Shown here piece by piece: positions 34,570 to 41,913 of a DNA stretch of 64,000 nucleotides (position 1 is the stretch's first letter; every line of letters starts with the position of its first letter). The DNA is taken from contig CAWBNG010000005.1 in assembly GCA_963790075.1 (NCBI GenBank), positions 281,695 to 345,694 of the forward strand, in the 5' to 3' direction. The notes beneath the pieces were generated by a model, which had not been told where the DNA came from, made no database searches, and worked only from the letters and a program-made list of their open reading frames with translations. The translations under genes were made by a program, and so were the position numbers. The stretch comes from CAYOUV01 sp963790075. Its GTDB lineage: Bacteria > Chloroflexota > Anaerolineae > Anaerolineales > Villigracilaceae.

Positions 34570-35730
34570 ATGACTGAGGTTGTCATCGCGGGTATTGGAC
34601 AAACCGCCGTAGGTGAACACTGGGAAATCTCCCTGCGCGAACTGGCGCTCTACGCCACGGAAGCCGCCATACAGGATGCGGGTGGCCTGCGCCCCCAGGC
34701 ACTGTTCGTCGGCAACATGCTGTCCCCCAACCTATCCAAACAGGCCCATCTGGGCGCGCTGCTGGCCGACTTTACCGGGTTGACAGGCATCGAGGCCGTT
34801 ACGGTCGAAGCGGCAGGAGCCTCGGGCGGCGCAGCACTGCGGCAGGGTTACCTGGCCGTGGCCAGTGGGCTGGTGGATGCAGTCCTGGTGGTTGGTGTGG
34901 AAAAATTCAACGACGTGGTCGGCGCGGAGATCGACTCGGCCCTGGCCACTTCATCGGATTCGGACTTCGAAGCCATCCAGGGCATGACCCCGACCTCCCA
35001 GGCCGCGCTGTTGATGCGCCGCTACATGCACGAGTACAACGTCCCCTCCGACGGGCTGGCCGGTTTTCCGATCACTGCCCACGCGAACGGGGTTGGCAAC
35101 CAGTATGCCATGTTCCAAAAAGCCATTAAACCCGAGGCTTACGCCAAGGCCGGAATGATCAGCGAGCCGCTGAATATGTTCGACATGGCTCCCAATGCGG
35201 ACGGCGCCGCCGCGCTCGTACTCACCCGGGCCGAACTCCTGCCCCATGATTTTCATCACCCCCTGGTGCGGATTGCCGGATCCGCGCTGGCCTCGGACAC
35301 CTTGGCTTTGCATGACCGCTCCGATCCACTGTATTTCGAAGCCGTGCACCTGTCTACAGGCAAAGCCCTCAAACAAGCCGGGATCACGCTCGACCAGATT
35401 GATTTATTCGAATATTACGATGCCTTCAGCATTTACGCTGCCATCGAACTCGAGTCGGTCGGATTGGCAATCCGGGGGCAGGGCTGGAAGTTAGCCGCGG
35501 ATGGAGAGATTGCCATGAACGGACGCATCCCCTGTGCCACGCTGGGCGGATTGAAGGCCCGCGGAAACCCGGGTGGCGCTACGGGCGTGTACCAGGCGGT
35601 CGAAGCAACGCTGCAACTGCGCGGTCAGGCGGGGGCGAACCAGATCCCCGATGCGCGCTACGCGATGGTCCAGTCGCTGGGTGGGCCGGCCTCCACAGCG
35701 GTAACCCATATCCTGCAAAGGATGGATTAA
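34570..35730 (+). CDS. Thiolase homologue lacking catalytic residues
   Basis: 386 residues along the full thiolase fold, closest in layout to archaeal acetyl-CoA acetyltransferases that form a channelling complex with HMG-CoA synthase and a DUF35 protein. The expected nucleophile motif VEAACASG reads VEAAGASGG here (codon GGA), the GHP catalytic His motif reads GNPGGATG, and the HDCF-type motif reads YYDAFSIY. These changes should abolish normal thiolysis and Claisen chemistry. It may be a structural subunit, or may do another reaction. Start ATG 34570 has GAGG upstream. Confidence 0.85.
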   Translation: MTEVVIAGIGQTAVGEHWEISLRELALYATEAAIQDAGGLRPQALFVGNMLSPNLSKQAHLGALLADFTGLTGIEAVTVEAAGASGGAALRQGYLAVASGLVDAVLVVGVEKFNDVVGAEIDSALATSSDSDFEAIQGMTPTSQAALLMRRYMHEYNVPSDGLAGFPITAHANGVGNQYAMFQKAIKPEAYAKAGMISEPLNMFDMAPNADGAAALVLTRAELLPHDFHHPLVRIAGSALASDTLALHDRSDPLYFEAVHLSTGKALKQAGITLDQIDLFEYYDAFSIYAAIELESVGLAIRGQGWKLAADGEIAMNGRIPCATLGGLKARGNPGGATGVYQAVEATLQLRGQAGANQIPDARYAMVQSLGGPASTAVTHILQRMD

Positions 35731-35819
35731 CAGCATTGAAATGTCGAAGTCTGATAGTTCTTGATAGTTTCGCGCCAGTATAGTTAGGGCCAGATACCAG
35801 AACGAAGGAGCTTATTCTC

Positions 35820-36224
35820 ATGGAAATACCTCGCCATTGGCGCTTAAAGCAACAACGATATGGATTGGTCGGCGAAGTTTGCCCGCACTGCGAGGCTAAA
35901 ATCTTCCCGCCCCGCGACATTTGCCCGTCCTGCGGCCAGGAAGCCAAAACGCTCTACACCTTCAGTGGCAAGGGCGAAGTTTATTCCTACACCACCATTT
36001 ACGAAGCCCCCAGCGGCTACGACCAGAACTCACCTTATACGGTCGCGCTGGTCAAACTTGACGAAGGCCCGATGGTCACTGCACAGTTGACTGACGTGGA
36101 TAACAGCCAGGTACAGATCGGCATGCCGGTTGAAATGGTCACCCGCAAGTTGCGCAACGACGGCGACGAACGCGGCCTGATCGTCTATGGGTATAAGTTT
36201 CGGCCAACAGTGAACCACATTTAA
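35820..36224 (+). CDS. DUF35 zinc-ribbon/OB-fold acyl-CoA-associated protein
   Basis: 134 residues. An N-terminal helix (MEIPRHWRLKQQRY) leads into a rubredoxin-like zinc knuckle (CPHCEAKIFPPRDICPSCG, four Cys) and then a beta-rich OB domain (KGEVYSYTTIYEAP, PYTVALVKLDEGPMV). In archaea the DUF35 protein bridges thiolase and HMG-CoA synthase and holds the pantetheine arm. Its place as last gene of this operon supports that role. AAGGAGC precedes the ATG at 35820, and a strong terminator follows. Confidence 0.9.
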   Translation: MEIPRHWRLKQQRYGLVGEVCPHCEAKIFPPRDICPSCGQEAKTLYTFSGKGEVYSYTTIYEAPSGYDQNSPYTVALVKLDEGPMVTAQLTDVDNSQVQIGMPVEMVTRKLRNDGDERGLIVYGYKFRPTVNHI

Positions 36225-36233
36225 TACATACCA

Positions 36234-36263
36234 CATTTTGCCCCCATATACGGGGGCAAAATG
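36234..36263. terminator. Terminator of the mevalonate operon
   Basis: A 12-bp stem CATTTTGCCCCC / GGGGGCAAAATG with a 6-base loop lies 9 bp after the last stop. Confidence 0.8.
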
Positions 36264-36275
36264 TTATAAACGCAG

Positions 36276-36438
36276 TACCGCATAAGTTACTACGCCTAGC
36301 TTTAAAACATAAGTCAGGCCTATCAGAACCAATTCTTGGCGCGATTTCTGAGCCTGACCACGGGTAAAAGTAAGACGAAAACCACCTGACATCGGTTTTT
36401 TCGCTCCATCCAAGCATTCCATAGTAAGTTATGCGGTA
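36276..36438. repeat. MITE-like unit with 17-bp terminal inverted repeats
   Basis: TACCGCATAAGTTACTA (36276-36292) and TAGTAAGTTATGCGGTA (36422-36438) are inverted copies differing at one base and enclose about 130 bp of non-coding sequence. The motif GCTTTAAAAC occurs just inside the left arm and just outside the right arm. It could be a small non-autonomous transposon, but target duplications are not clear. Confidence 0.5.
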
Positions 36439-36520
36439 TGGCTTTAAAACAGCATAAAACTCTCTATGTAGTGGGATGATCGTATATGGGAATAGATAAT
36501 TTTCTCATAAACCATCATAG

Positions 36521-36553
36521 CGCGCTCCCCAGACTTGAAGTCTGGGGAGCGCG
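36521..36553 (+). terminator. Strong rho-independent terminator
   Basis: A perfect 14-bp stem CGCGCTCCCCAGAC / GTCTGGGGAGCGCG with a TTGAA loop is followed by GTTTTTA. No gene lies directly upstream on the plus strand, so it may shield the hic operon or belong to an untranslated RNA. Confidence 0.75.
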
Positions 36554-36651
36554 GTTTTTAAAAGGAAAAAATTGCCTTGACAATCTTCCGACTGGGGCTA
36601 GTTTGTCAAGGTGTTATCCTTGTTAAATGGAATTCGGGGGAATTACAGCGC

Positions 36652-36679
36652 TTGACAATAGTATCAATAGTGGTATCAT
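36652..36679 (+). promoter_or_regulatory. Promoter of the hicAB pair
   Basis: TTGACA (36652-36657), a 16-bp spacer and TATCAT (36674-36679), with the hicA ATG only 7 bp further on. The transcript would therefore be leaderless or nearly so. ATAGTATCA and AGTGGTATCA half-repeats inside the spacer could be the HicB operator. Confidence 0.65.
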
Positions 36680-36685
36680 CAAATC

Positions 36686-36946
36686 ATGCCTAAAGTCAAA
36701 GATATTCTCGCAACAATGCGGCGCAATCCAAAGAGTGTCGCTTTTAGTGATCTCTGTAAAATCTGTGATCATTATTTCGGGGAAGCCAGACAAACTGGTG
36801 GCAGCCACAGAATCTACAAAACCCCCTGGCAGGGCGACCCGCGTGTGAATATTCAAAATGACAAAGGCATGGCATAGGCTTATCAGGTAAAGCAAGTGCT
36901 CAAAGCCATTGAGCGATTGGAGGCACAAGAAAATGTTGAAGAATGA
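36686..36946 (+). pseudogene. hicA: HicA-type toxin interrupted by an amber codon
   Basis: An 86-codon frame of the HicA mRNA-interferase family (dsRBD-like fold). KVKDILATMRRNPKSVAFSD, then GGSHRIYKTPWQGDPRVNIQ carrying the catalytic His (in GSHRIYK). After GMA comes TAG (36875-36877), then AYQVKQVLKAIERLEAQ continues in frame to TGA at 36944-36946. One substitution (probably AAG to TAG) has removed the last helix. A 63-residue product would lack it, so the toxin is probably inactive or weakened. It overlaps hicB. Confidence 0.8.
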
Positions 36947-37268
36947 TCACTATACCTATCGTGTTACCTGGGTTGAAGAGGATGGCGAGTATGTTGGTCT
37001 GTGTGTAGAATTTCCTAGCTTGAGTTGGCTGGCTTCTGAACCAGGAGTAGCATTGCAGGGTATCCGCCAAGTGGTTGCAGATGTTGTGGCAGACTTACAG
37101 GCTAATGGGGAACCTGTCCCTGAACCTCTAGCTGTTAGAAAATACAGTGGCCGCTTTATGGTACGCATTCCCCCAGACTTGCACCGGCGATTAGCTCTTG
37201 AAGCTGCTGAATCAGGTGTCAGCCTAAATCGTCTGGCAGCTGATAAATTGAGCCGGGCAAATTCCTAA
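36933..37268 (+). CDS. hicB: HicB-type antitoxin
   Basis: 111 residues. The N-terminal HicB domain (YTYRVTWVEEDGEYVGLCVE, FPSLSWLA) is a partly degraded RNase H-like fold that binds HicA. The C terminus (IPPDLHRRLALEAAESGVSL, NRLAADKL) is a ribbon-helix-helix DNA-binding motif that represses the operon. The ATG at 36933 lies inside the end of the hicA frame with GGAGG ten bases upstream, so the two are translationally coupled. The antitoxin appears intact although the toxin is not. Confidence 0.85.
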   Translation: MLKNDHYTYRVTWVEEDGEYVGLCVEFPSLSWLASEPGVALQGIRQVVADVVADLQANGEPVPEPLAVRKYSGRFMVRIPPDLHRRLALEAAESGVSLNRLAADKLSRANS

Positions 37269-37299
37269 CCTATGATATTATGCGCTTAGAGATTGCTCT

Positions 37300-38906
37300 C
37301 TACAACCGAACTACAATTTCTCCAGCATTCGGAAAATCCAGTATCCTTTTACTCACTGCCAGGTCAATGATTTTGGCCCGAAACTGCACCTGAATATCCC
37401 GTTTGCCATCGATGATTGCTTCTGCCACAAGTTCATCTACCAGTTCTTTTTTCAGTAAAAAGTTACGATGTTGCTCTTCAGGAGTCTGGGGAGCAGCGCT
37501 GTTCAATTCTTCGATCCCTGCCTGAAGATCCGCCACGTAATCATTGACTTTTGCTTCCCAATCCATCCCGACAAAGGCATCCATTTTCTGCTCAATGCTG
37601 ATAGCTTGCGCTTCAACTGCTCTTCTATTTCATACAATCCACTCATCTGCTCATCAAAATCTGCATCAACCCTCCGTGCTTTACGGGCCTCAGTGATAAC
37701 TTGCTGGCGATAGATGAATTGTTCTTCCAGTTCTTCAAGCAACTGTTTTTGTGTTTTTTGCAGGTATTCATAATTTTGCTGGAGTTCATGAACCAATTCT
37801 TTGGCTTGCGCAAGCAAGAAATCCGGGTTCATGACGAACTCACACAATTTCGCCCAGACCTGTGCTTCAGCGTGTTTGGCGCTCACGATTTGGGACAATC
37901 CGGCAGTCTGAGCTCCTTGTGAGGTTGTGGACAGAAATATGTACTGATCGGGGTCTTACGCTCAACCCATTCCCCTTTACGGCTGCGGCGATGAGCTGCT
38001 GTGCGCACCCGCCAGGTCAGGTTGCAGGCACATTTCATGTGTCCGGCTAGCAGGTAATCATTTTTCTTACGGTGTTTTGGATAGGTTGTATTTTCTTCTC
38101 TCATTTTTACGAATAACTGATAGGTTGGCATATCGATGATAGGCTCAACTGGGATGTGGAATGTTTGCCCTGCACGGGAATATGTTTTGAAACCATAGGC
38201 ATATTCTTTGGCGGAACGTAGTATAGCCTGAATACTGGACCGGGACCATTGGATCTGTCGCGGAATACTGCTCCCTTTTTGCGCGGCATTGGCAGCGATC
38301 AAGCGTTTCCGTATCTGCATTAGGGGGGTTTTCTGAATATACCATGCGAAGATTTGACGCACCCATTTCGCTTCTTCTTCCAGGATGTGGATCTGCTCAC
38401 CAACACGGATATACCCGTAGCGATCCTGTCCCGTGTTCGCCTTGCCGGCTTTCAGCCGTGCAATTACTCCCATCGTCATCCGTTCTAGCATACTCTCTAA
38501 CTCCATTTGAGCCGCCCATGCTCGTATCGGTGCAATTTGGGGGTCGAATGTTTCTTTTGCGAGCAGGATCATGATGTTATATTGCTGGGCGGTTTCCAGC
38601 ACCATTAACATGGAACGCAGCCCGCGATAAAGTCTATCTTCGCGTCAGGCCAGGATCACATCAAAGTCGCCCCTGGACGCATCCTTGAGCATGGCCAGCA
38701 ATCCAGGGCGGTCTGAGCGTAAACCAGAAGGTTCGACGAGTTTCTTCTTGACTCGATATTTCTCAATATCCCGGTAGATACGGACAACGGTTAGTTCCTT
38801 TTCTTGTGCTAAAGATCGACAGTCTGCTTCTTGTTCAGCAGGGCTGGCTTTTTCCCCCCTGGGCTTCAGATGAAGTCCGAATGTAGATCGCTGCTTTTCG
38901 TTGCAT
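37300..38906 (-). pseudogene. Large serine recombinase, multiply broken
   Basis: From ATG 38906: MQRKAAIYIRTSSEAQ starts the resolvase domain (catalytic Ser), then one extra G in a six-G run (about 38,860) shifts the frame. EQEADCRSLAQEK and DRPGLLAMLKDASRG follow in the new frame, then TGA at 38647-38645 where related recombinases have Trp (LA-W-REDRLYRG). The recombinase domain (GKANTGQDRYGYIRVGE), zinc-ribbon region and coiled coil follow, with two further frame changes near 37,890 and 37,580. Such enzymes integrate phages or mobile islands. This copy cannot make an active protein. Confidence 0.85.
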
Positions 38907-38935
38907 GTGTTTCTCCGTTTCCGGTAATTAAAACT

Positions 38936-38961
38936 GAACTGGCAGGAGTTCCTGCCAGTTC
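38936..38961. repeat. 12-bp perfect inverted repeat upstream of the recombinase
   Basis: GAACTGGCAGGA and TCCTGCCAGTTC are separated by two bases and lie 30 bp before the recombinase start. It could be an operator, or a terminator of plus-strand read-through. Confidence 0.5.
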
Positions 38962-39012
38962 ACAGTGCATTTATAAGTCGAGAAGATTTTCAGTTTATTA
39001 TGGAGTCGGTAC

Positions 39013-39240
39013 CTAATCTTGAAGGCTGTCTATTGCATTGAAAATTTCATCTGCCCGGTAGATTTGATTCCGGGCATAACCCGGTAAATTCACGCAAAAT
39101 ACCAGCCTGAACAAGTTTCTCAATATATTGCTGGGAAGTTTTGAATGGTATGTTCAATCCATCTGCTAGCTGTTCTGAATTGAATATCAGGCGACCAAAA
39201 TGAAATCCCCCCACTCTTCTAACATGTATATTGAAAATCC
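39013..39240 (-). pseudogene. Remnant of a Fic-family protein C terminus
   Basis: The minus strand reads EQLADGLNIPFKTSQQYIEK, then LVQAGILREFTG, then after a one-base shift YARNQIYRADEIFNAIDSLQ and a stop at 39015-39013. This resembles the winged-helix tail found at the end of many Fic proteins (AMP-transferases). The Fic catalytic core is not found upstream. A second, shorter copy lies at 52409-52505. Confidence 0.55.
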
Positions 39241-39390
39241 GGCATAGATTGCTAAAGGCTCAGTCGCAAATACCAATTGGCATATTCAATCGCCGGTCCG
39301 ACGCTATAGTGATGCAATCCAACCTTTCCACATCATAGTATTCAAATATGAAATGCTGCAAGGCGATTTTTGATTCCTCAAAATTGTATA

Positions 39391-39437
39391 TTGACTCGCA
39401 ACTTTTTTTCTTGTACACTTTTTAAACATACGTACAA
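39391..39437 (+). promoter_or_regulatory. Promoter with overlapping palindromic operator for the catabolic cluster
   Basis: TTGACT (39391-39396), a 17-bp spacer and TACACT (39414-39419). TTGTAC (39411-39416) and GTACAA (39432-39437) form an inverted repeat across the -10 and the probable start point, a layout that would suit repression by a TetR-type dimer such as the one encoded at 46,624. The ribosome site AAAGGAG precedes the ATG at 39476. Confidence 0.55.
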
Positions 39438-39475
39438 AAATTTGAACATTAGCATAAATCCAAAGGAGATGAAAC

Positions 39476-40801
39476 ATGTCCCGTATCAAGTTGAGTTGGC
39501 GCAATATCATTATCGCGGCGACCTTACCCGCCGTTTTGGAAGTTGTCTGGCAGTTATACAACACCTATGTGCCGCTGTTTTTACAGGCAGGCAATCCCGC
39601 CTTTACCGAAGCAGGAACAAAGACTCTCGGTTTTGGGCTTGGCCCCGCCCTAACGGGTTTCATCCTCGTGTTTGACAACATCGCAGGTTTGTTCATCAGT
39701 CCGCTGGTCGGCGCTTGGAGCGACAGCCTGCGCACTAAATGGGGACGCCGTATGCCCTTCGTCATCTTCGGCATTCCTGTGGCGATGGCAGCGTTTATTG
39801 TGATCCCGCTCATCCCGATGGCGATCAAACCCGAACTCAACGGGCAAACAGGACAACTCACGGGTTTGCTAATTCCGTTCATTCTCTCGCTAATCGTGGT
39901 GCTCGTCGCCTTTGCCATTGTCCGACCGGTTGCGGATGTGCTCATGTTCGATATCACCCCATCCGAACACCGCACTACTGCCAATGGGATTGCAGGCGCG
40001 ATTGCGGGTTTCCTCGTGGTGCTGACTGCCTTGGGCGGCGCGGCGCTGTACGATGTGTATGGTCCGCTTCCTTTCTGGATTGCGGCAGGGCTCGCCATTC
40101 TGATTCTTTTCCTCACCTGGGCATGGATCAAAGAACCCGAAGAACTTGCAAGCGCCAAAGAATTGGCAGGTGAGACCTTCAACCTGAAGGGTATCGTCAA
40201 ATTCCTACGCGACCAGCCTAAAGAAAACCGAACCAGTTTAATTTACCTTTTGCTAAGTAACTTGCTCGCCTATGTTGCCCTTGCTCAAATGCAGGCATTT
40301 CTCAGTTCGTATGGAGTCTTCTCGCTCGGCATGGAAGTCTCCTCAGCGGCAATGTTGGTTGCCATTCCTGCCATCGCTTTCATGATTGTAGCGGTGCCAG
40401 CAGGGCTGATCTCCAATAAGATTGGACGCAAAACCACGCAGATCATCGGTCTGGTGGGATATGCGATTGGTGCGCTGGTGATTTTCCTTTTCCCGACCGC
40501 GACCATGCTCAATGTGGGTCTGCTCATTTGCGGTCTCACATGGCCCCTCGCTAACGTCGTCCAAGTCGCCATGATCGTGGACAGCGCCCCCGTCGAAACC
40601 CTGATGGGAACCTACACGGGCTTACGCCAAATTGCCGTAACGCTCGGCTTTATCATCGGACCTATTCTCGGTGGTTCGCTGGTACAGGCAATGGGCGACG
40701 ACTACCGCTGGGTCTGGATGATCATGTTTGTGTTTCTCGTCCTCGCCACCGTTGCGATGTTCCCTGTGACCAAAGGTGAAGCGAAAGTCGAGACCGCATA
40801 A
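39476..40801 (+). CDS. MFS/GPH-type transporter
   Basis: A 441-residue membrane protein with 12 hydrophobic helices. The loop between TM2 and TM3 carries SPLVGAWSDSLRTKWGRRMP, the motif (GxxSDxxxxxxGRR) shared by GPH sugar/cation symporters and SLC45-like MFS carriers, and GLISNKIGRKTTQ repeats it in the second half. As first gene of the catabolic cluster it probably imports the substrate or a breakdown product. The ATG at 39476 follows AAAGGAGATGAAAC. Confidence 0.85.
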   Translation: MSRIKLSWRNIIIAATLPAVLEVVWQLYNTYVPLFLQAGNPAFTEAGTKTLGFGLGPALTGFILVFDNIAGLFISPLVGAWSDSLRTKWGRRMPFVIFGIPVAMAAFIVIPLIPMAIKPELNGQTGQLTGLLIPFILSLIVVLVAFAIVRPVADVLMFDITPSEHRTTANGIAGAIAGFLVVLTALGGAALYDVYGPLPFWIAAGLAILILFLTWAWIKEPEELASAKELAGETFNLKGIVKFLRDQPKENRTSLIYLLLSNLLAYVALAQMQAFLSSYGVFSLGMEVSSAAMLVAIPAIAFMIVAVPAGLISNKIGRKTTQIIGLVGYAIGALVIFLFPTATMLNVGLLICGLTWPLANVVQVAMIVDSAPVETLMGTYTGLRQIAVTLGFIIGPILGGSLVQAMGDDYRWVWMIMFVFLVLATVAMFPVTKGEAKVETA

Positions 40802-40814
40802 CTGAACCGAATAT

Positions 40815-40851
40815 CGAGTATCGAATATCAAGATCAGATATTCGATACTCG
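40815..40851. repeat. 15-bp perfect inverted repeat
   Basis: CGAGTATCGAATATC (40815-40829) and GATATTCGATACTCG (40837-40851) around a 7-base loop, between the MFS gene and the hydrolase gene. It is AT-rich without a T run, and may modulate expression within the cluster. Confidence 0.6.
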
Positions 40852-40861
40852 GTCACTGATT

Positions 40862-41809
40862 ATGAACCTGCTTCTGGAAATAATCTGCGCTGTTTTTATT
40901 GCCATTGCGCTCTATGCCGCGATTGCATTTTTCATCTATAACCGTGTTCCACCGCAAGACCGCCCCTGCGTGGACTGTGCCTCTCCCGCCCATATCAACG
41001 GCTATGATTTGTACTACCACAAAGTTGGAACGGATAAAGGCTTGCCGCCTGTTATCCTCATCCACGGCGGACCTGGACACTCCAGCTTGAGTTTCAAGCA
41101 CGGATTTGACTTCCTCGCCGAGCAGACTCGCGTCATTTACTACGACCAACGCGGCTCGGGTAACTCGCAAATCAAGCCCAATCCCGAAGATTACACAATC
41201 GAGCAGTTGGTGGAAGAACTCGAAGCCCTGCGCCGTGACGTGGTCAAAGCGGACAAAGTCATCCTCGTCGGGCATTCCTTCGGCAGCGCCCTAGTGCAGC
41301 GTTATGCTATCAAGTATTCGCAACACGTTGAGAAGATGGTCATCGCGGGCGGGATTCGCATTAACAACGGCATGAGCAATCGCTTCATTTGGAAGTGGTT
41401 CGGCGGATTGCTATACTCCACCGCCCTCGGCTTTCCGCCCGCTGACGCCAAAGCCGCCGATGAATGGTTCACCAAGTCGTCAGAAAAAGATAATCCAAGC
41501 CGCCTGTTCAACAAAACCAATACTCATCTGCTCGAAAACACAGGCACATTATCCTTCGCCCCGTGGCGTGAAATTTCTTTTTCGCTAACAGGTTACGACT
41601 ACAAAAAGGAACTCAGCCAATTACAAGTTCCGACCTTTTTCATCTACGGCACAGCCGACTCACCTTTCACAGGCAAACCCGTCGCCGATGAACTCTGCAA
41701 TACGCTCCCAAATTGCCAATCCGTAGAATTCACCCAAAGCGGACACTGGGCATTTCTCGAAGAGCCAGAGAAGTTTCAGCAAATGCTAAAAGATTTTCTT
41801 AATCGTTAA
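40862..41809 (+). CDS. Membrane-anchored alpha/beta hydrolase, proline iminopeptidase-like
   Basis: 315 residues. An N-terminal hydrophobic helix (about 3-28) anchors a hydrolase domain. The oxyanion HGGPGHSS, nucleophile GHSFGSA (Ser about 140), acid GTADSP and catalytic His SGHWAFLEEP are intact. YYDQRGSGNS is the proline-iminopeptidase signature, so it may remove N-terminal residues or hydrolyse small amides or esters at the membrane face. Part of the plus-strand cluster. Confidence 0.85.
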   Translation: MNLLLEIICAVFIAIALYAAIAFFIYNRVPPQDRPCVDCASPAHINGYDLYYHKVGTDKGLPPVILIHGGPGHSSLSFKHGFDFLAEQTRVIYYDQRGSGNSQIKPNPEDYTIEQLVEELEALRRDVVKADKVILVGHSFGSALVQRYAIKYSQHVEKMVIAGGIRINNGMSNRFIWKWFGGLLYSTALGFPPADAKAADEWFTKSSEKDNPSRLFNKTNTHLLENTGTLSFAPWREISFSLTGYDYKKELSQLQVPTFFIYGTADSPFTGKPVADELCNTLPNCQSVEFTQSGHWAFLEEPEKFQQMLKDFLNR

Positions 41810-41816
41810 AAGATTT

Positions 41817-41881
41817 CACCACGGAGCACAGAGAATTCTTAATAGTTTTTTTCTCAGTGAACTCCGTGTTCTCAGTGGTAA
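41817..41881. repeat. Intergenic mirror repeat, CACGGAG family
   Basis: CACCACGGAGCACAGAGAATTC is answered on the right by GTGAACTCCGTGTTCTCAG and TGGT, giving interrupted inverted repeats. Gaps at 45,590, 47,243 and 51,930 have the same style. Confidence 0.5.
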
Positions 41882-41913
41882 AAAAATTCCGCATTCATCA
41901 TTCTTCATTCAAA

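Noticed and set aside
36139..36417. Minus-strand frame with CxxC-like pairs
   Set aside because: It runs through the MITE-like repeat and antisense to the DUF35 gene; the Cys pattern is the mirror of non-coding repeat sequence.
38645..38647. In-frame TGA in the serine recombinase as a possible selenocysteine
   Set aside because: Related recombinases have Trp here, no SECIS-like hairpin follows, and the gene has other frameshifts, so it is a mutation.
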